From: Sneathia sanguinegens
GTDB taxonomy: Bacteria > Fusobacteriota > Fusobacteriia > Fusobacteriales > Leptotrichiaceae
Assembly: GCF_042033325.1 (NCBI RefSeq)
Contig: NZ_CP160095.1
Direction: 5' to 3' (one strand)
DNA length: 64,000 bases
A model generated the notes under the pieces. It saw nothing but the letters and a program-made list of their open reading frames with translations. It was not told the DNA's origin and made no database searches. The position numbers and the translations under genes were made by a program. This document shows positions 17,608 through 26,032 of the stretch, piece by piece (the first letter of the stretch is position 1; the number at the start of each line of letters is the position of its first letter).

Positions 17608-17637
17608 AGACGATAGAATTTTTAATTTCTATCGTCT
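17608..17637. terminator. bidirectional terminator hairpin
   Basis: AGACGATAGAA and TTCTATCGTCT form a perfect 11-bp stem around an A/T loop, flanked by A and T runs. It lies between the convergent DUF2075 remnant and the membrane-protein gene. A related but weaker hairpin (GACGATAAA...TATCGCC) lies at about 19757-19785. Confidence 0.75.
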
Positions 17638-17646
17638 AATACCTTT

Positions 17647-18096
17647 TTAAATCTTTTTTGACCAATATATTTTTAATAATTTAGAAAGTATTATTTGTAC
17701 AATTGCAACTATCATTAACGCTAAAAAGGCTTCATAACTTACATACGCTACAATTAAAGCAACAATTACAATAACCATTGAAAATATAGGTATTATATTT
17801 TCTCCTGACTTCATCTTTATTAATATCACTCTTTCATCTGTTTCTTTAATATACATCTTTTCCAATATATCTCTATTCCTATATGCTTTAATAAACATTG
17901 ACATATAGAATACACATGCTAATTCAATTCCAATAAAAAATCCTACTACATAATCTGTCATATCTTCTTTTAATGGAAATTTATATTTTAAATAAAAATT
18001 ACCAATAACAACTGCGAGTAAGGCTAATATACATAATAATAATAAAATATTAATTCTAAATCCTATTTCTTTTTTATATTTTTCTAATTTGTTCAT
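17647..18096 (-). CDS. four-helix membrane protein paired with an XRE regulator
   Basis: A 149-residue protein with four hydrophobic segments (about residues 15-38, 47-70, 103-122 and 124-142) and a charged middle (IKETDERVILIKMKSGE). The start at 18096 is chosen because the first ATG lies directly against the AGGAGG site, leaving no spacer. It follows the XRE gene with a 1-base gap, so the pair is one operon. XRE plus small membrane-protein pairs of this kind (DUF2178-like and others) are common in Firmicutes and mobile elements; their role is mostly unknown. Confidence 0.65.
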   Translation of the reverse strand: MNKLEKYKKEIGFRINILLLLCILALLAVVIGNFYLKYKFPLKEDMTDYVVGFFIGIELACVFYMSMFIKAYRNRDILEKMYIKETDERVILIKMKSGENIIPIFSMVIVIVALIVAYVSYEAFLALMIVAIVQIILSKLLKIYWSKKI

Positions 18097-18097
18097 A

Positions 18098-18298
18098 TTA
18101 ATCATCCTCCTCTATACTAAATATTTCTTCGATACTCATATCAAAAAACTTAGCAATTTTAAAAGCCAACGGCAGTGACGCTATATATTTTCCAGTTTCA
18201 ATGGAAGTTATGGTCTGTCTTGTTACTCCAACTTCATTTGCCAATTCTTCTTGAGTTATTTTATGTTGTTTTCTTAATTGAGAAATTATATTTTTCAT
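18098..18298 (-). CDS. short XRE/Cro-type regulator
   Basis: A 66-residue helix-turn-helix protein (ISQLRKQHKITQEELANEVG, then VTRQTITSIETGKY), of the compact YozG-like type that has only the DNA-binding fold. GGAGGAG precedes the ATG. It is the first gene of a two-gene operon with the membrane protein. Three copies of a 12-base element at exactly 23-base intervals overlap its promoter, so autoregulation is likely. Confidence 0.85.
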   Translation of the reverse strand: MKNIISQLRKQHKITQEELANEVGVTRQTITSIETGKYIASLPLAFKIAKFFDMSIEEIFSIEEDD

Positions 18299-18316
18299 TT
18301 TTCTCCTCCAATAGCA

Positions 18317-18374
18317 AGCTCGCTTTACATATATAGCATAGCTCGCTTTACTTTTTTTGTCAAGCGTGCTTTGC
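18317..18374 (-). promoter_or_regulatory. promoter with three phased operators
   Basis: On the minus strand, TTGACA (18363-18358), a 17-base spacer and TATGCT (18340-18335). Three repeats start at 18317 (AGCTCGCTTTAC), 18340 (identical) and 18363 (AGCGTGCTTTGC), read on the plus strand. They are 23 bases apart, about two helical turns, and cover the -35, the -10 and the transcribed leader. Confidence 0.75.
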
Positions 18375-18458
18375 TTTTTTGCTTTTATACTCGGAGGTAA
18401 TTATTAGTAAATAAATAGATAAAAATAAAGAGCAACTATTAAGAATTTCTTAATAGTT

Positions 18459-18495
18459 CCGTCATTGAAATTCACTATCGCTTGCTGTGCTCTTG
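18459..18495 (-). repeat. short group II intron RT scar
   Basis: CCGTCATTGAAA followed by TTCACTATCGCTTGCTGTGC closely resembles the RT remnant at about 6421-6462, except for a deletion of about eleven bases. It lies just before the second XRE copy, as the larger remnant lies before the first. Confidence 0.65.
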
Positions 18496-18530
18496 GTAGA
18501 TATCCCATCTAATCACCCCAATACAACGTA

Positions 18531-18559
18531 TTTACAAACTTGAATGTTTGTTCTATAAT
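18531..18559 (+). promoter_or_regulatory. predicted promoter of XRE regulator copy 2
   Basis: TTTACA (18531-18536), 17 bases, TATAAT (18554-18559); same as in copy 1. Confidence 0.7.
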
Positions 18560-18602
18560 ATGAATATAAGTTCAGTTTGCATTGTATCAGGAGGTTAAAG
18601 TT

Positions 18603-19004
18603 ATGGCTTTTGCGGATAGATTAAAGAATTTTCGTGAAAAAGAACATTTAAGTCAAACAGATTTTGCAAAAATGATAGGAATAAGTACAAGAACTCTTGT
18701 ACATTATGAAGACGGAGAAAGATACCCAAGAGATATCGAGGTTTACAAAAAAATAGCTGAAGTTATGGACTGTGATTACAATTATCTTCTAGAAGAAAGT
18801 GACGAGTTTTTAAATCGAGTTTATAACATGAGTGGCAAAAAAGAATTAGAAAAAGCAAGAGCATTAACAGAAGGTATAAGTTCTTTATTTGCAGGTAAAG
18901 AAATTTCTGACGAAGATAAAGATGCTGCTTTTGAAGCTATTACCCGTGCCTATTGGGAGGCTAAAAGAGAAAACAAGAAATACAAAGATTATGTGATTTT
19001 ATGA
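18603..19004 (+). CDS. XRE-family transcriptional regulator, copy 2
   Basis: A 133-residue paralogue of the regulator at 7193. The helix-turn-helix region is identical. Changes include Ala to Asp in the MACDYNY/MDCDYNY segment, Gly to Ser, Leu to Ile and Arg to Lys in the middle, and a different last nine residues caused by loss of similarity at the 3' end. The AGGAGG site and ATG are conserved. Both copies keep intact DNA-binding domains and identical leaders, so they probably recognise the same operator and could cross-regulate. What they regulate is unknown. Confidence 0.85.
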   Translation: MAFADRLKNFREKEHLSQTDFAKMIGISTRTLVHYEDGERYPRDIEVYKKIAEVMDCDYNYLLEESDEFLNRVYNMSGKKELEKARALTEGISSLFAGKEISDEDKDAAFEAITRAYWEAKRENKKYKDYVIL

Positions 19005-19022
19005 GCATGAATCGCTATATGT

Positions 19023-19220
19023 AAAAATACAGAATTTTTATTTGATTTTATAGTTATAGGTTTAGAATTTTATATATCCATAAAAGATAAACTAGATAAC
19101 AAATTAGCTATTCTCCTTTCAATTACAGTAGTAATAATTTATGGAATATTGCTAGCTTTAATAAATCAAAAGCTACCAAAAATCAGTAAATGCTTTTATA
19201 AACCGCTTTTAAGATTATAG
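19023..19220 (+). pseudogene. membrane-protein remnant (copy 2 tail)
   Basis: An open stretch without a start codon encodes about 65 residues (EFLFDFIVIGLEFYI, then LAILLSITVVIIYGILLA and a basic end). It matches the remnant after copy 1 but is longer in a single frame. The region from 19221 to 19317 holds only the leader of the RhuM gene. Confidence 0.55.
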
Positions 19221-19317
19221 GTCAAACTTATCATCAATTACCAATAACAAAAAAATGTATTCTTGATTAGCATTCCAGTCTTTAAAGGTAGAATGAAATT
19301 TATACTTGGAGGAAATT

Positions 19318-19728
19318 ATGAGTAAAGAAAAGGATAAAAAAGAAATTCAAATTAGATCATCTGCTGCTGAATACTTGACTTTTATTGCAGCTAACGGTAA
19401 TAACCAAGAAGCCATTGAAATTAGATATGAAAATGAAAATATTTGGCTAACTCAAAAGATGATGGCAGCTCTTTATGATGTAAGTGTATCGGCAATAAAT
19501 CAACATCTAAAAAAAATATTTGACGATAACGAACTAGACGAAAATTCAGTTATTAAGAAATACTTAATAACTGCAAATGACGGAAAATCATATAATACAA
19601 AACACTATAACCTACAAACAATTATTGCAGTAGGATTTAAAGTAAATAACGAACGTGCCGTCCAATTTAGAAAGTGGGCGAACCAAATTGTACCTGTATT
19701 CTGTTCATTTTTATTTTCTTGCATATAG
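19318..19728 (+). pseudogene. RhuM-family protein, C-terminally truncated
   Basis: Encodes 136 residues of the N-terminal RhuM domain: EIRYENENIWLTQKMMAALY, SVSAINQHLKKIF, KHYNLQTIIAVGFKVNN and RAVQFRKWANQIV. Homology ends there and a short foreign hydrophobic tail (PVFCSFLFSCI) leads to a stop. Full RhuM proteins are roughly 300 residues or more. The start at 19318 has a GGAGG site. RhuM is a widespread accessory protein first named in a Salmonella pathogenicity island; its biochemical role is unknown. The truncation makes function doubtful. Confidence 0.75.
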
Positions 19729-19824
19729 TTTTCCTCCTGTTTGTTTCAATTAAAAAAGACGATAAATTTTACTTCTATCGCCTTGCTTAAAGCTCGTATA
19801 ACTGTCTAATCTGTTATCTGTATA

Positions 19825-20823
19825 TTAAATTTTCAAATCTTTATTGCTTAACATTCCACCAAACATTGTATGATACATATCTTTAGAAGATTCTTCTATC
19901 TTGGTAATGCTTGATATTTTATTACCTGCATCCTTCGATGATGCTCCACAAAGATAAAAGGCTTCATTTTCTGCTCCATAGTCAATAGCAATATATCTAT
20001 CATGGTACTTTCTTCCTGCTATCTTCATTTTTAAGTTAATATTTGGATAATCTCTTCTAAAATCGTTTAGGATATTTTTTGTAAGCATATCTTTATTTCT
20101 GACATTGTAGCTAAATATAATGACTTCGACATTATCTTTTGCAGCTCTTAAAAGTTCCAATGTTTTAAGTCCTATATAGTTATCTATTACATAAATGCTT
20201 TTCTTTGCAGACTTATATATTTTAGTATAGGCAACATCCGCTTCAATCTTATCTCCATTCATCAAAAGGAAATGCTTGTAAGTGTCCGGATCTATAAAAT
20301 TATCCATCACCTTTTTCAAATCTTCTTTTGTAGCCATTCGCGACTTTATTTCAGCTATATCCTTTGTATTTTCATTTGTCTGTACTGCTATTTGCACTAA
20401 TTCTTTTGAGCTAATAAAATCTTGATTTTCGATTATAAAGTCTTTCATCTGCTTAAACATTCGTATTAAAGCCTTACTTTGCTTAACAGCAAGTTCTCCT
20501 TTTAATACGGTCATAAGCATATAGATTCCCTGTTCTGTAAAGGCATAAGGCATATATCTTCTACCACCTGCCCCTTCATCTGATTTTGAGGTCAAAATTT
20601 TTGACCTCAAAAATTCCCATTCATCTTTTGTAAGTTGAAATCTAAAATCTTCATCAAATTTTTCTATGTTATTCTTAACTTGCTGATTAAATGTTTTTGT
20701 TTCATATCCATATATTTCAGCAAGTTCAAAATCAAGCATAACCTTTTGATTTCTTATATAGTAAATCTTACTTTTCATTGTAGTTTCATCTATCACTACA
20801 ATTTCTCTGTTTTCTTCTGCCAT
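19825..20823 (-). CDS. ORF6N-domain protein
   Basis: A 332-residue protein. Residues 10-100 are an ORF6N/KilA-N-like DNA-binding domain (IYYIRNQKVMLDFELAEIYG, ETKTFNQQVKNN, FRFQLTKDEW, MPYAFTEQGIYML). The middle is helical. The C-terminal 130 residues (IYVIDNYIGLKTLELL, KYHDRYIAIDY) have the shape of a phospholipase-D-like/TIR-like sensing domain seen in many ORF6N proteins, but only one HDRY element is present. The ATG at 20823 is preceded by GGAGG; an earlier ATG overlaps that site. It follows a DUF1413-like remnant in the same direction. The family is phage and ICE associated; exact role unknown. Confidence 0.8.
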   Translation of the reverse strand: MAEENREIVVIDETTMKSKIYYIRNQKVMLDFELAEIYGYETKTFNQQVKNNIEKFDEDFRFQLTKDEWEFLRSKILTSKSDEGAGGRRYMPYAFTEQGIYMLMTVLKGELAVKQSKALIRMFKQMKDFIIENQDFISSKELVQIAVQTNENTKDIAEIKSRMATKEDLKKVMDNFIDPDTYKHFLLMNGDKIEADVAYTKIYKSAKKSIYVIDNYIGLKTLELLRAAKDNVEVIIFSYNVRNKDMLTKNILNDFRRDYPNINLKMKIAGRKYHDRYIAIDYGAENEAFYLCGASSKDAGNKISSITKIEESSKDMYHTMFGGMLSNKDLKI

Positions 20824-20840
20824 GATATGCACCTCCAAAA

Positions 20841-21078
20841 TTATCTAAATATCTTTTCCAGTCCGCCACGCACTGCGTAGCTTTTTTCTACTCCACCTTC
20901 CGCTTTTCCGATGTGTTCTACATTTTTTACAATTCCGTTATTTACATTTTCATAAAACCATCTGCCAATCAAAGCCGACGGTATTGCGATTAACTCTAGT
21001 AAAACAAACTCTTTACCCTTTGGTAAGGAGCTTATTTTGTTTAATAAAGTAGTATATAGGTCAGCATAACTTGTAGTT
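20841..21078 (-). pseudogene. DUF1413-like small protein, 5' end missing
   Basis: An open frame without a start codon encodes LLNKISSLPKGKEFVLLELI, IPSALIGRWFYENVNNGIV and VEHIGKAEGGVEKSYAV. This resembles the DUF1413 family common in integrative elements, where the typical core is a 'LP-G-EF-L-EL' motif followed by 'GR-F'. Similarity begins exactly where the direct repeat at 21076 ends, so the 5' part was probably lost when that repeat element arrived. The stop lies 17 bases before the ORF6N ATG. Confidence 0.5.
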
Positions 21079-21362
21079 TACAATCTGATATTAGACCCCC
21101 TTTTATTATTTTTTAGATATAATTTCTTTAGAAGTAGGTATATGGTAATAGTACCACTTCACTGGATGTATAAACCCTTAATGATAGCTTTTTAATATTG
21201 AATATCCTATTTTAGAAAAATATTTTAATTTAACTCTTCTTTTTTTGAATTCAATTGAAGCTTTTTCTATCCTTTATGATATATCACTTTTATGTCATAA
21301 AAAATACCACCTTCTATGATTTATATATTCATCATAAAAGATAGCATTTTTATTATTTTTTA
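21076..21362. repeat. flanking repeat, left copy (two blocks)
   Basis: Two blocks. The first, at about 21076-21130 (GTAGTTTACAATCTGATATT then TTATTATTTTTTAGATATAA), matches 22505-22575. The second, at about 21287-21362 (CTTTTATGTCATAAAAAATA ... CATCATAAAAGATAGCATTT), matches 22577-22653. In this copy about 150 bases separate the blocks; no gene was seen in that spacer. The second block has CTTTTATG/CATAAAAG ends and can fold. The repeats enclose the TA-like gene pair. Confidence 0.75.
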
Positions 21363-21394
21363 AATTACAGACTTTTTGAGACACTCTCTTTTTT

Positions 21395-21790
21395 TTATAC
21401 ACCATCAATAAATCTAATGAATTTATTTAATATTATTAAATCTCTTTCAATAACTTTAACGATTGAAATATCTATATTTTTTATTTTAAATTCTAATTGA
21501 TTATATAACTCCTTACATATATCTCTTCTTATACTCGTTAATAATTTATCACAATCAATTCGTGTGTGTTTAGTAAATGGATTTCTATTTTCATCAGGAA
21601 ATTCATCTATAAAATTATTAACTGGATTATTCTCACCTATCATATATGGCTTTAAGGTTTGACATTTTATAAATTTATAATCGTTGAGTTCTTTTTTATA
21701 ACATATATACATATGTGCTTGATATGCCAATTTTGAATCTATTTTTGGATAAGGAATTTTCATTCTTAAAACATCACTATTTTTAATCAA
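21395..21790 (-). CDS. hypothetical protein, candidate toxin of a two-gene cassette
   Basis: A 131-residue protein, not recognised with confidence. It begins MIKNSDVLRMKIPYPKIDSK and has a beta-rich first half (AYQAHMYICYKKELND, FIKCQTLKP) faintly like a MazF/PemK-type barrel, then a helical end. It overlaps the upstream gene by eight bases, which is common in toxin-antitoxin operons. The whole pair sits between direct repeats. The toxin role is inferred from size, order and coupling, not from catalytic residues. Confidence 0.4.
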   Translation of the reverse strand: MIKNSDVLRMKIPYPKIDSKLAYQAHMYICYKKELNDYKFIKCQTLKPYMIGENNPVNNFIDEFPDENRNPFTKHTRIDCDKLLTSIRRDICKELYNQLEFKIKNIDISIVKVIERDLIILNKFIRFIDGV

Positions 21791-22442
21791 TTGCTAATGC
21801 TCCTTCCTCATCAATTTCTATATAAACAGGATTATGTAATTCTTCATTTTTTACAATTTTCATTAATGTATCTAAATGCGTTTCTGTTAACATTGGGTAT
21901 TGTTCTTTAGATATAACAAAATTAATGTCATTTATAGGTAAAATTATAGAATTTTCAATTTCTTCTATAGAATACATTTTTTCTAATGTTTCAATCATTT
22001 TTTTATCTCTATCATCGAAATCCAATTCACTTAATTCAACTTGTTTTTGCCCCGAATTAATTAATTTTTCTTTATTACTCCATAAATTAAGTTTATGTGT
22101 TAATTCAGACAATTCAATTTCATTAAGAATTGAAACTAAATAATTACATATAATAGCTATTCTTTCATTTATATTTTTTTTATTTTTCATATATGTAGAT
22201 CTTGCTAATGAATTGAATTGATTTCTATCTTTAGTATAATCTCCCCAAACCACACTAAATACTGGTCCTTTTTGATATCCTTTTAAATAAGTAAAATCTG
22301 TTTTTTCTCCATTAACCTTACTCATTAATTCATAAAATAATAAAAATTTTTGTAATTTTAGTGGAGAATTATATGCAACGATATTTTTTTCCAATAACCA
22401 ACCACTTAAATTTAATTTTCTTTCATTTGAATTTACCATCAT
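21783..22442 (-). CDS. Panacea/SocA-like protein, candidate antitoxin
   Basis: A 219-residue protein. Residues 25-70 (SPLKLQKFLLFYELMSKV, then YLKGYQKGPVFSVVWGDY) resemble the Panacea (DUF4065/SocA-like) domain, which has an LQKLLYFA-type helix followed by a G-PV segment and neutralises many unrelated toxins. The rest is helical and acidic, ending ...EGALAID. The start is an ATG-ATG pair after a run of G residues. It is encoded first and overlaps the candidate toxin. Panacea membership is by eye and tentative. Confidence 0.45.
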   Translation of the reverse strand: MMVNSNERKLNLSGWLLEKNIVAYNSPLKLQKFLLFYELMSKVNGEKTDFTYLKGYQKGPVFSVVWGDYTKDRNQFNSLARSTYMKNKKNINERIAIICNYLVSILNEIELSELTHKLNLWSNKEKLINSGQKQVELSELDFDDRDKKMIETLEKMYSIEEIENSIILPINDINFVISKEQYPMLTETHLDTLMKIVKNEELHNPVYIEIDEEGALAID

Positions 22443-22504
22443 AATCCCCCCCCACTAATTTATACACAAATTATATCATTTTTTTATTTTAAAATATAGT
22501 TTTT

Positions 22505-22653
22505 TTTACATACAATTGTAGTTTTCAATCTGATATTAGATCCCCTTATTGTTTTTTTATTATTTTTTAGATATAATTACTTTTATGTCATAAAAAATGC
22601 CACCTCCTATGATCTATGTATTCATCATAAAAGATAGCATTTTTATTATTTTT
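22505..22653. repeat. flanking repeat, right copy
   Basis: Both blocks of the left repeat are present and contiguous here: GTAGTTTTCAATCTGATATT followed by TTTTATGTCATAAAAAATGC and CATCATAAAAGATAGCATTT. It ends about 12 bases before the autotransporter stop codon, so it may also act as a transcript end. Confidence 0.75.
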
Positions 22654-22664
22654 GTTTATCAAGT

Positions 22665-25619
22665 TTAATATTTATAGCTTAAACCTACACTTGTAGTTAC
22701 TCTTTTTGTAGTATTTATTCCTATTGCTCCGTTTATACTAAAGTTATCTATTGTATATTTAGCCCCTAAATTATAGCTAAATTTATGTTTATTTTCATTA
22801 TATCCTCTTAACTTAACATCTATATCGTCTAATTTAGCATTTAAGTAATCTCGTGTAGAATAAGTGTAAGAATATTTTACACCATTAGTAATACTAAAAT
22901 TATTTATTTTATATTCTGCATCAACACCTACTTTAGTAGTTAATTTGTGTATATTATTGTTTTCAAATTCTAATGCTAAATTATTTAAAATGTCACTAGA
23001 CATACTTTCTTTTACATCATGTAGTTTTGTATAACTATAATCTAATTCTACATTTGGTTTTATGACTAAATTGTCTAATACTTTTTTCTTGTATTCTCCT
23101 TGTAAACTTAAATTCACATTTGATACTACAAAATTATTATTTATTTTAACTTGATTGTTATTTAATGTTCTTGTCATATCACCTAATGTTAAATTATAAC
23201 TTGCACTACCTAAGATGCTTATATCATTAAAGTCTTCACTAACATTCAACCCTAAACCATATGTACTATTTTCTATTTTACCACCATTTGTGAATGTATA
23301 CTTACCATTATATATATTTCCAAATACTCCTACATTTATATCATTTGCTAATGTTTTTTTTACTCCTACACTATATCCACTAAGATGTCTATTAAAAGCA
23401 TTTGCTCTTTTATCTTTAAATATGTTAAATTTATCTAATCTATTCATGTATACACTGTTATTATCGTTTATTCTATATTGTGATATGTTATTTGATAAAA
23501 TAGTATCGTTAGCATTTATCGTTTCATTTATAAAACTTGTATAGTTGTCTGTAAATATCTTATTTAATGCACTACTTTCACTCTTATCTGTTACATTTAT
23601 AAAACTACTGTTTGCCTTAGTACCATATTTAAATTTATATTCTTTAAAAAATTCTTTTGCTACTACATCGTAATATGGTAAATTTTCCTTTTCACTTTCG
23701 CTCAAGTCTTTAAATTCCCTATATTTTTTTTCTGCAACTTCATATACTTTATTGTTATTTAAATCTTTTCCACTTTCTACAATTTTAGCAAAAACATTTT
23801 CTAATTCCATATCCTTTAGATCTACATCTTTGCCTTTTATTGTAGGTGTTTTCCCATTTTTACTTACTACTTGCATTTTACCTTTATTTATGAACTTATC
23901 TGCATTTATGTTTTTTTCTAACAATAATTTAAATTCTTTACTTCCATAATATTCTTTTACATTTAAATCTTTTTTTACATCCATATTTGCATTATTATAT
24001 ATATTATTATTTACATTTACTTTTCTACCAGATATTTCTAAAATACCATCATTTAATATTTCATACTTTGAGTTACTATCATTTTGTAATACTAATTTAC
24101 CATCTAATATTTGAGTATTACTATTATATAATTGCTTACCTGTTAAATATAATGTACCTTTACCAGCTTTTCTTAATCCACCTTTTGCTACATTGTCATA
24201 ATAATTTCTTTCTGAATCCAACACATCTGGTATTCTATATCTATAAGTTTTACTATCATTTGATGGTATATTTACTGTTTTGTATGTCTTACTATTTCCA
24301 TCTCCTTTTAATCCACCTTCAATATCATTTGACCATATTGATGTTACATCACTAGGTATGTCTACATACATATAAAATAAGTTTTTATCTCTTTTGTCTA
24401 CTACTTTGTCATAGTTTCCTTTCCAATATTTTTCCTCTTCAATTAAACCACCATTTAATGCTCCAGGTCCTTTTAATGCTTTTTCTTGATTTAATACACC
24501 CCAACCAAAAACATTGTTTAAATATGTTTTATCAGATGTAGCTGTTGTGAATAAAATTTGTTTAACTTGATTATATGTTAAATATGGGTATTTTTTCAAT
24601 ATCATTTGTGCAGTTCTTGCTACAAAAGGTGCACTATAACTTGATCCAAAACTTCTATTTTTAAATCCAGGTGCTGCCATTGTTAAAGATCTAAGTAACA
24701 TTGCCTTTGATGTATTATATTCTGGAATATAATAATCTTTATTGTTTATTGTAGCTACTTTGTTTTGTGGTAATTTTTCCCAATCTACATTAGGTGTAAT
24801 AATGTTTGATACCAATATCATATCATTTCTTGCTATCTTTTGTAATTCTGGACTTAGTGTAGTATATGTATATTGTGAATAACTAGAACACCAATAAGTA
24901 TTTCCACCATTACCTAAACTTTTTAACACTAATCTATCGTTTTTAAAATCACCCTTAATATTATTTGCTAATTTTGACCAATTAGTTATTGCTGCACTTC
25001 CATTAAATAAAGTTGTTTCAAAATCTTCTACATACATTTCTCTATTTTTAACAAAATGTATCACATTTGGAAAACTTTCCTCTCCAAAACTTAAATTAAT
25101 TATTCCTTTAGCATCATATATTTTTTTACCTTTATGTTTATTATGATCCATATAACTAAAATATTTATGTAAATTAACATGTTCTAAAACATCATCTGAT
25201 ACAGGTTTTGATAATTTATAATCATTTCCACTAGCACCATTGTTTTCTAAATATGTCATTAAGACACGTTTAGCATGAGTGTTATTAGCCTTATTTATCC
25301 CATCTATATTTTTTTCTTTCAAACTATTAATTGCTACATCTACATCTTTTGCAGAATTATCAGTATCTACACCATTATTATCATTTATCCATTCAAATAT
25401 ATTAACTACATTATTGTCTTTTGATTTTATTGAATTTATATTCTTTAAAGTTATATTATCTTCTATAACATCATCTTGTTCTACAGTATCTTCAACTTTA
25501 TGTTCATCATTAGAGGGTATATTTTGATGAATATCATTATTTGACCCAACACTAGCACTACTACAACTTACAATACAACCTACAAAAAATAATAAACTAA
25601 GTATTTTAATTTTTTTCAT
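22665..25619 (-). CDS. subtilisin-like (S8) serine protease autotransporter with lipoprotein-type signal
   Basis: A 984-residue type V secreted protein. The signal peptide MKKIKILSLLFFVGC is followed by a lipobox-like IVSC/SSAS, so the mature N-terminus may be lipidated as in NalP and SphB1. An Asn/Asp-rich linker follows. The protease domain shows IINLSFGE, SLGNGG and FGSSYSAPFVARTAQ, the S8 block with the nucleophile serine. The usual D-T-G and H-G-T-H motifs are not clean; NNTHAKRVLMTYLE may be the His block. A GGLRKAGKGTLYLTGKQLYN segment, typical of autotransporter passengers, comes next. The last 270 residues form the beta-barrel ending in SVGLSYKY. The ATG at 25619 has AAAGGAG upstream. 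It is likely surface-exposed and may process other surface proteins. Confidence 0.88.
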   Translation of the reverse strand: MKKIKILSLLFFVGCIVSCSSASVGSNNDIHQNIPSNDEHKVEDTVEQDDVIEDNITLKNINSIKSKDNNVVNIFEWINDNNGVDTDNSAKDVDVAINSLKEKNIDGINKANNTHAKRVLMTYLENNGASGNDYKLSKPVSDDVLEHVNLHKYFSYMDHNKHKGKKIYDAKGIINLSFGEESFPNVIHFVKNREMYVEDFETTLFNGSAAITNWSKLANNIKGDFKNDRLVLKSLGNGGNTYWCSSYSQYTYTTLSPELQKIARNDMILVSNIITPNVDWEKLPQNKVATINNKDYYIPEYNTSKAMLLRSLTMAAPGFKNRSFGSSYSAPFVARTAQMILKKYPYLTYNQVKQILFTTATSDKTYLNNVFGWGVLNQEKALKGPGALNGGLIEEEKYWKGNYDKVVDKRDKNLFYMYVDIPSDVTSIWSNDIEGGLKGDGNSKTYKTVNIPSNDSKTYRYRIPDVLDSERNYYDNVAKGGLRKAGKGTLYLTGKQLYNSNTQILDGKLVLQNDSNSKYEILNDGILEISGRKVNVNNNIYNNANMDVKKDLNVKEYYGSKEFKLLLEKNINADKFINKGKMQVVSKNGKTPTIKGKDVDLKDMELENVFAKIVESGKDLNNNKVYEVAEKKYREFKDLSESEKENLPYYDVVAKEFFKEYKFKYGTKANSSFINVTDKSESSALNKIFTDNYTSFINETINANDTILSNNISQYRINDNNSVYMNRLDKFNIFKDKRANAFNRHLSGYSVGVKKTLANDINVGVFGNIYNGKYTFTNGGKIENSTYGLGLNVSEDFNDISILGSASYNLTLGDMTRTLNNNQVKINNNFVVSNVNLSLQGEYKKKVLDNLVIKPNVELDYSYTKLHDVKESMSSDILNNLALEFENNNIHKLTTKVGVDAEYKINNFSITNGVKYSYTYSTRDYLNAKLDDIDVKLRGYNENKHKFSYNLGAKYTIDNFSINGAIGINTTKRVTTSVGLSYKY

Positions 25620-25679
25620 TTTATCTCCTTTCTTTACTTGAAATTTATATAAAAATTTTTCTATCACTATTATATTAAT

Positions 25680-25708
25680 TTTATACTATGTTTTTCTATT
25701 CTAGTAAA
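25680..25708 (-). promoter_or_regulatory. predicted promoter of the protease autotransporter
   Basis: On the minus strand, TTTACT (25708-25703), 17 bases, TATAAA (25685-25680). The upstream stretch 25740-26032 is AT-rich and shows no gene. Confidence 0.6.
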
Positions 25709-26032
25709 GATACCCTTGGATTAAAACTAAATTAAAAGTCATATTCCTTAGCAATAAGGCAACATTTTTTGTATCAATTAAATAATGGCAACCAATATTT
25801 TAGCATTACATATTTTCTTTTGTTATTTTCTTCATTGTAATATTTTATTAAATTTTTTATTAAGCTTTGATATAATATTTCTTTTTTAACACAAATTTAT
25901 CACATTTAATTTAAATATTATGTATTTTTTTTAGTTCTTACTATTATTTTAAATTTTCTGTTATATTTTAATATAGTACAATATTTTTTTATTATATGAT
26001 TACACATACTTGTCATAATCAAAATTATCTTT

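Larger units (their letters stand above)
18511..19004 (+). repeat. direct repeat copy 2: XRE regulator locus
   Basis: Second copy of the segment at 7103-7594. Promoter and leader are almost base-for-base identical; differences in the gene are scattered point changes. The reading frame ends differently (KKYKDYVIL instead of KKYGHKKKD). Confidence 0.9.

Noticed and set aside
23987..24355. 122-codon plus-strand frame inside the autotransporter
   Set aside because: Its Tyr/Leu/His-rich composition is that of an antisense shadow; the coding strand has clear protease and barrel motifs.
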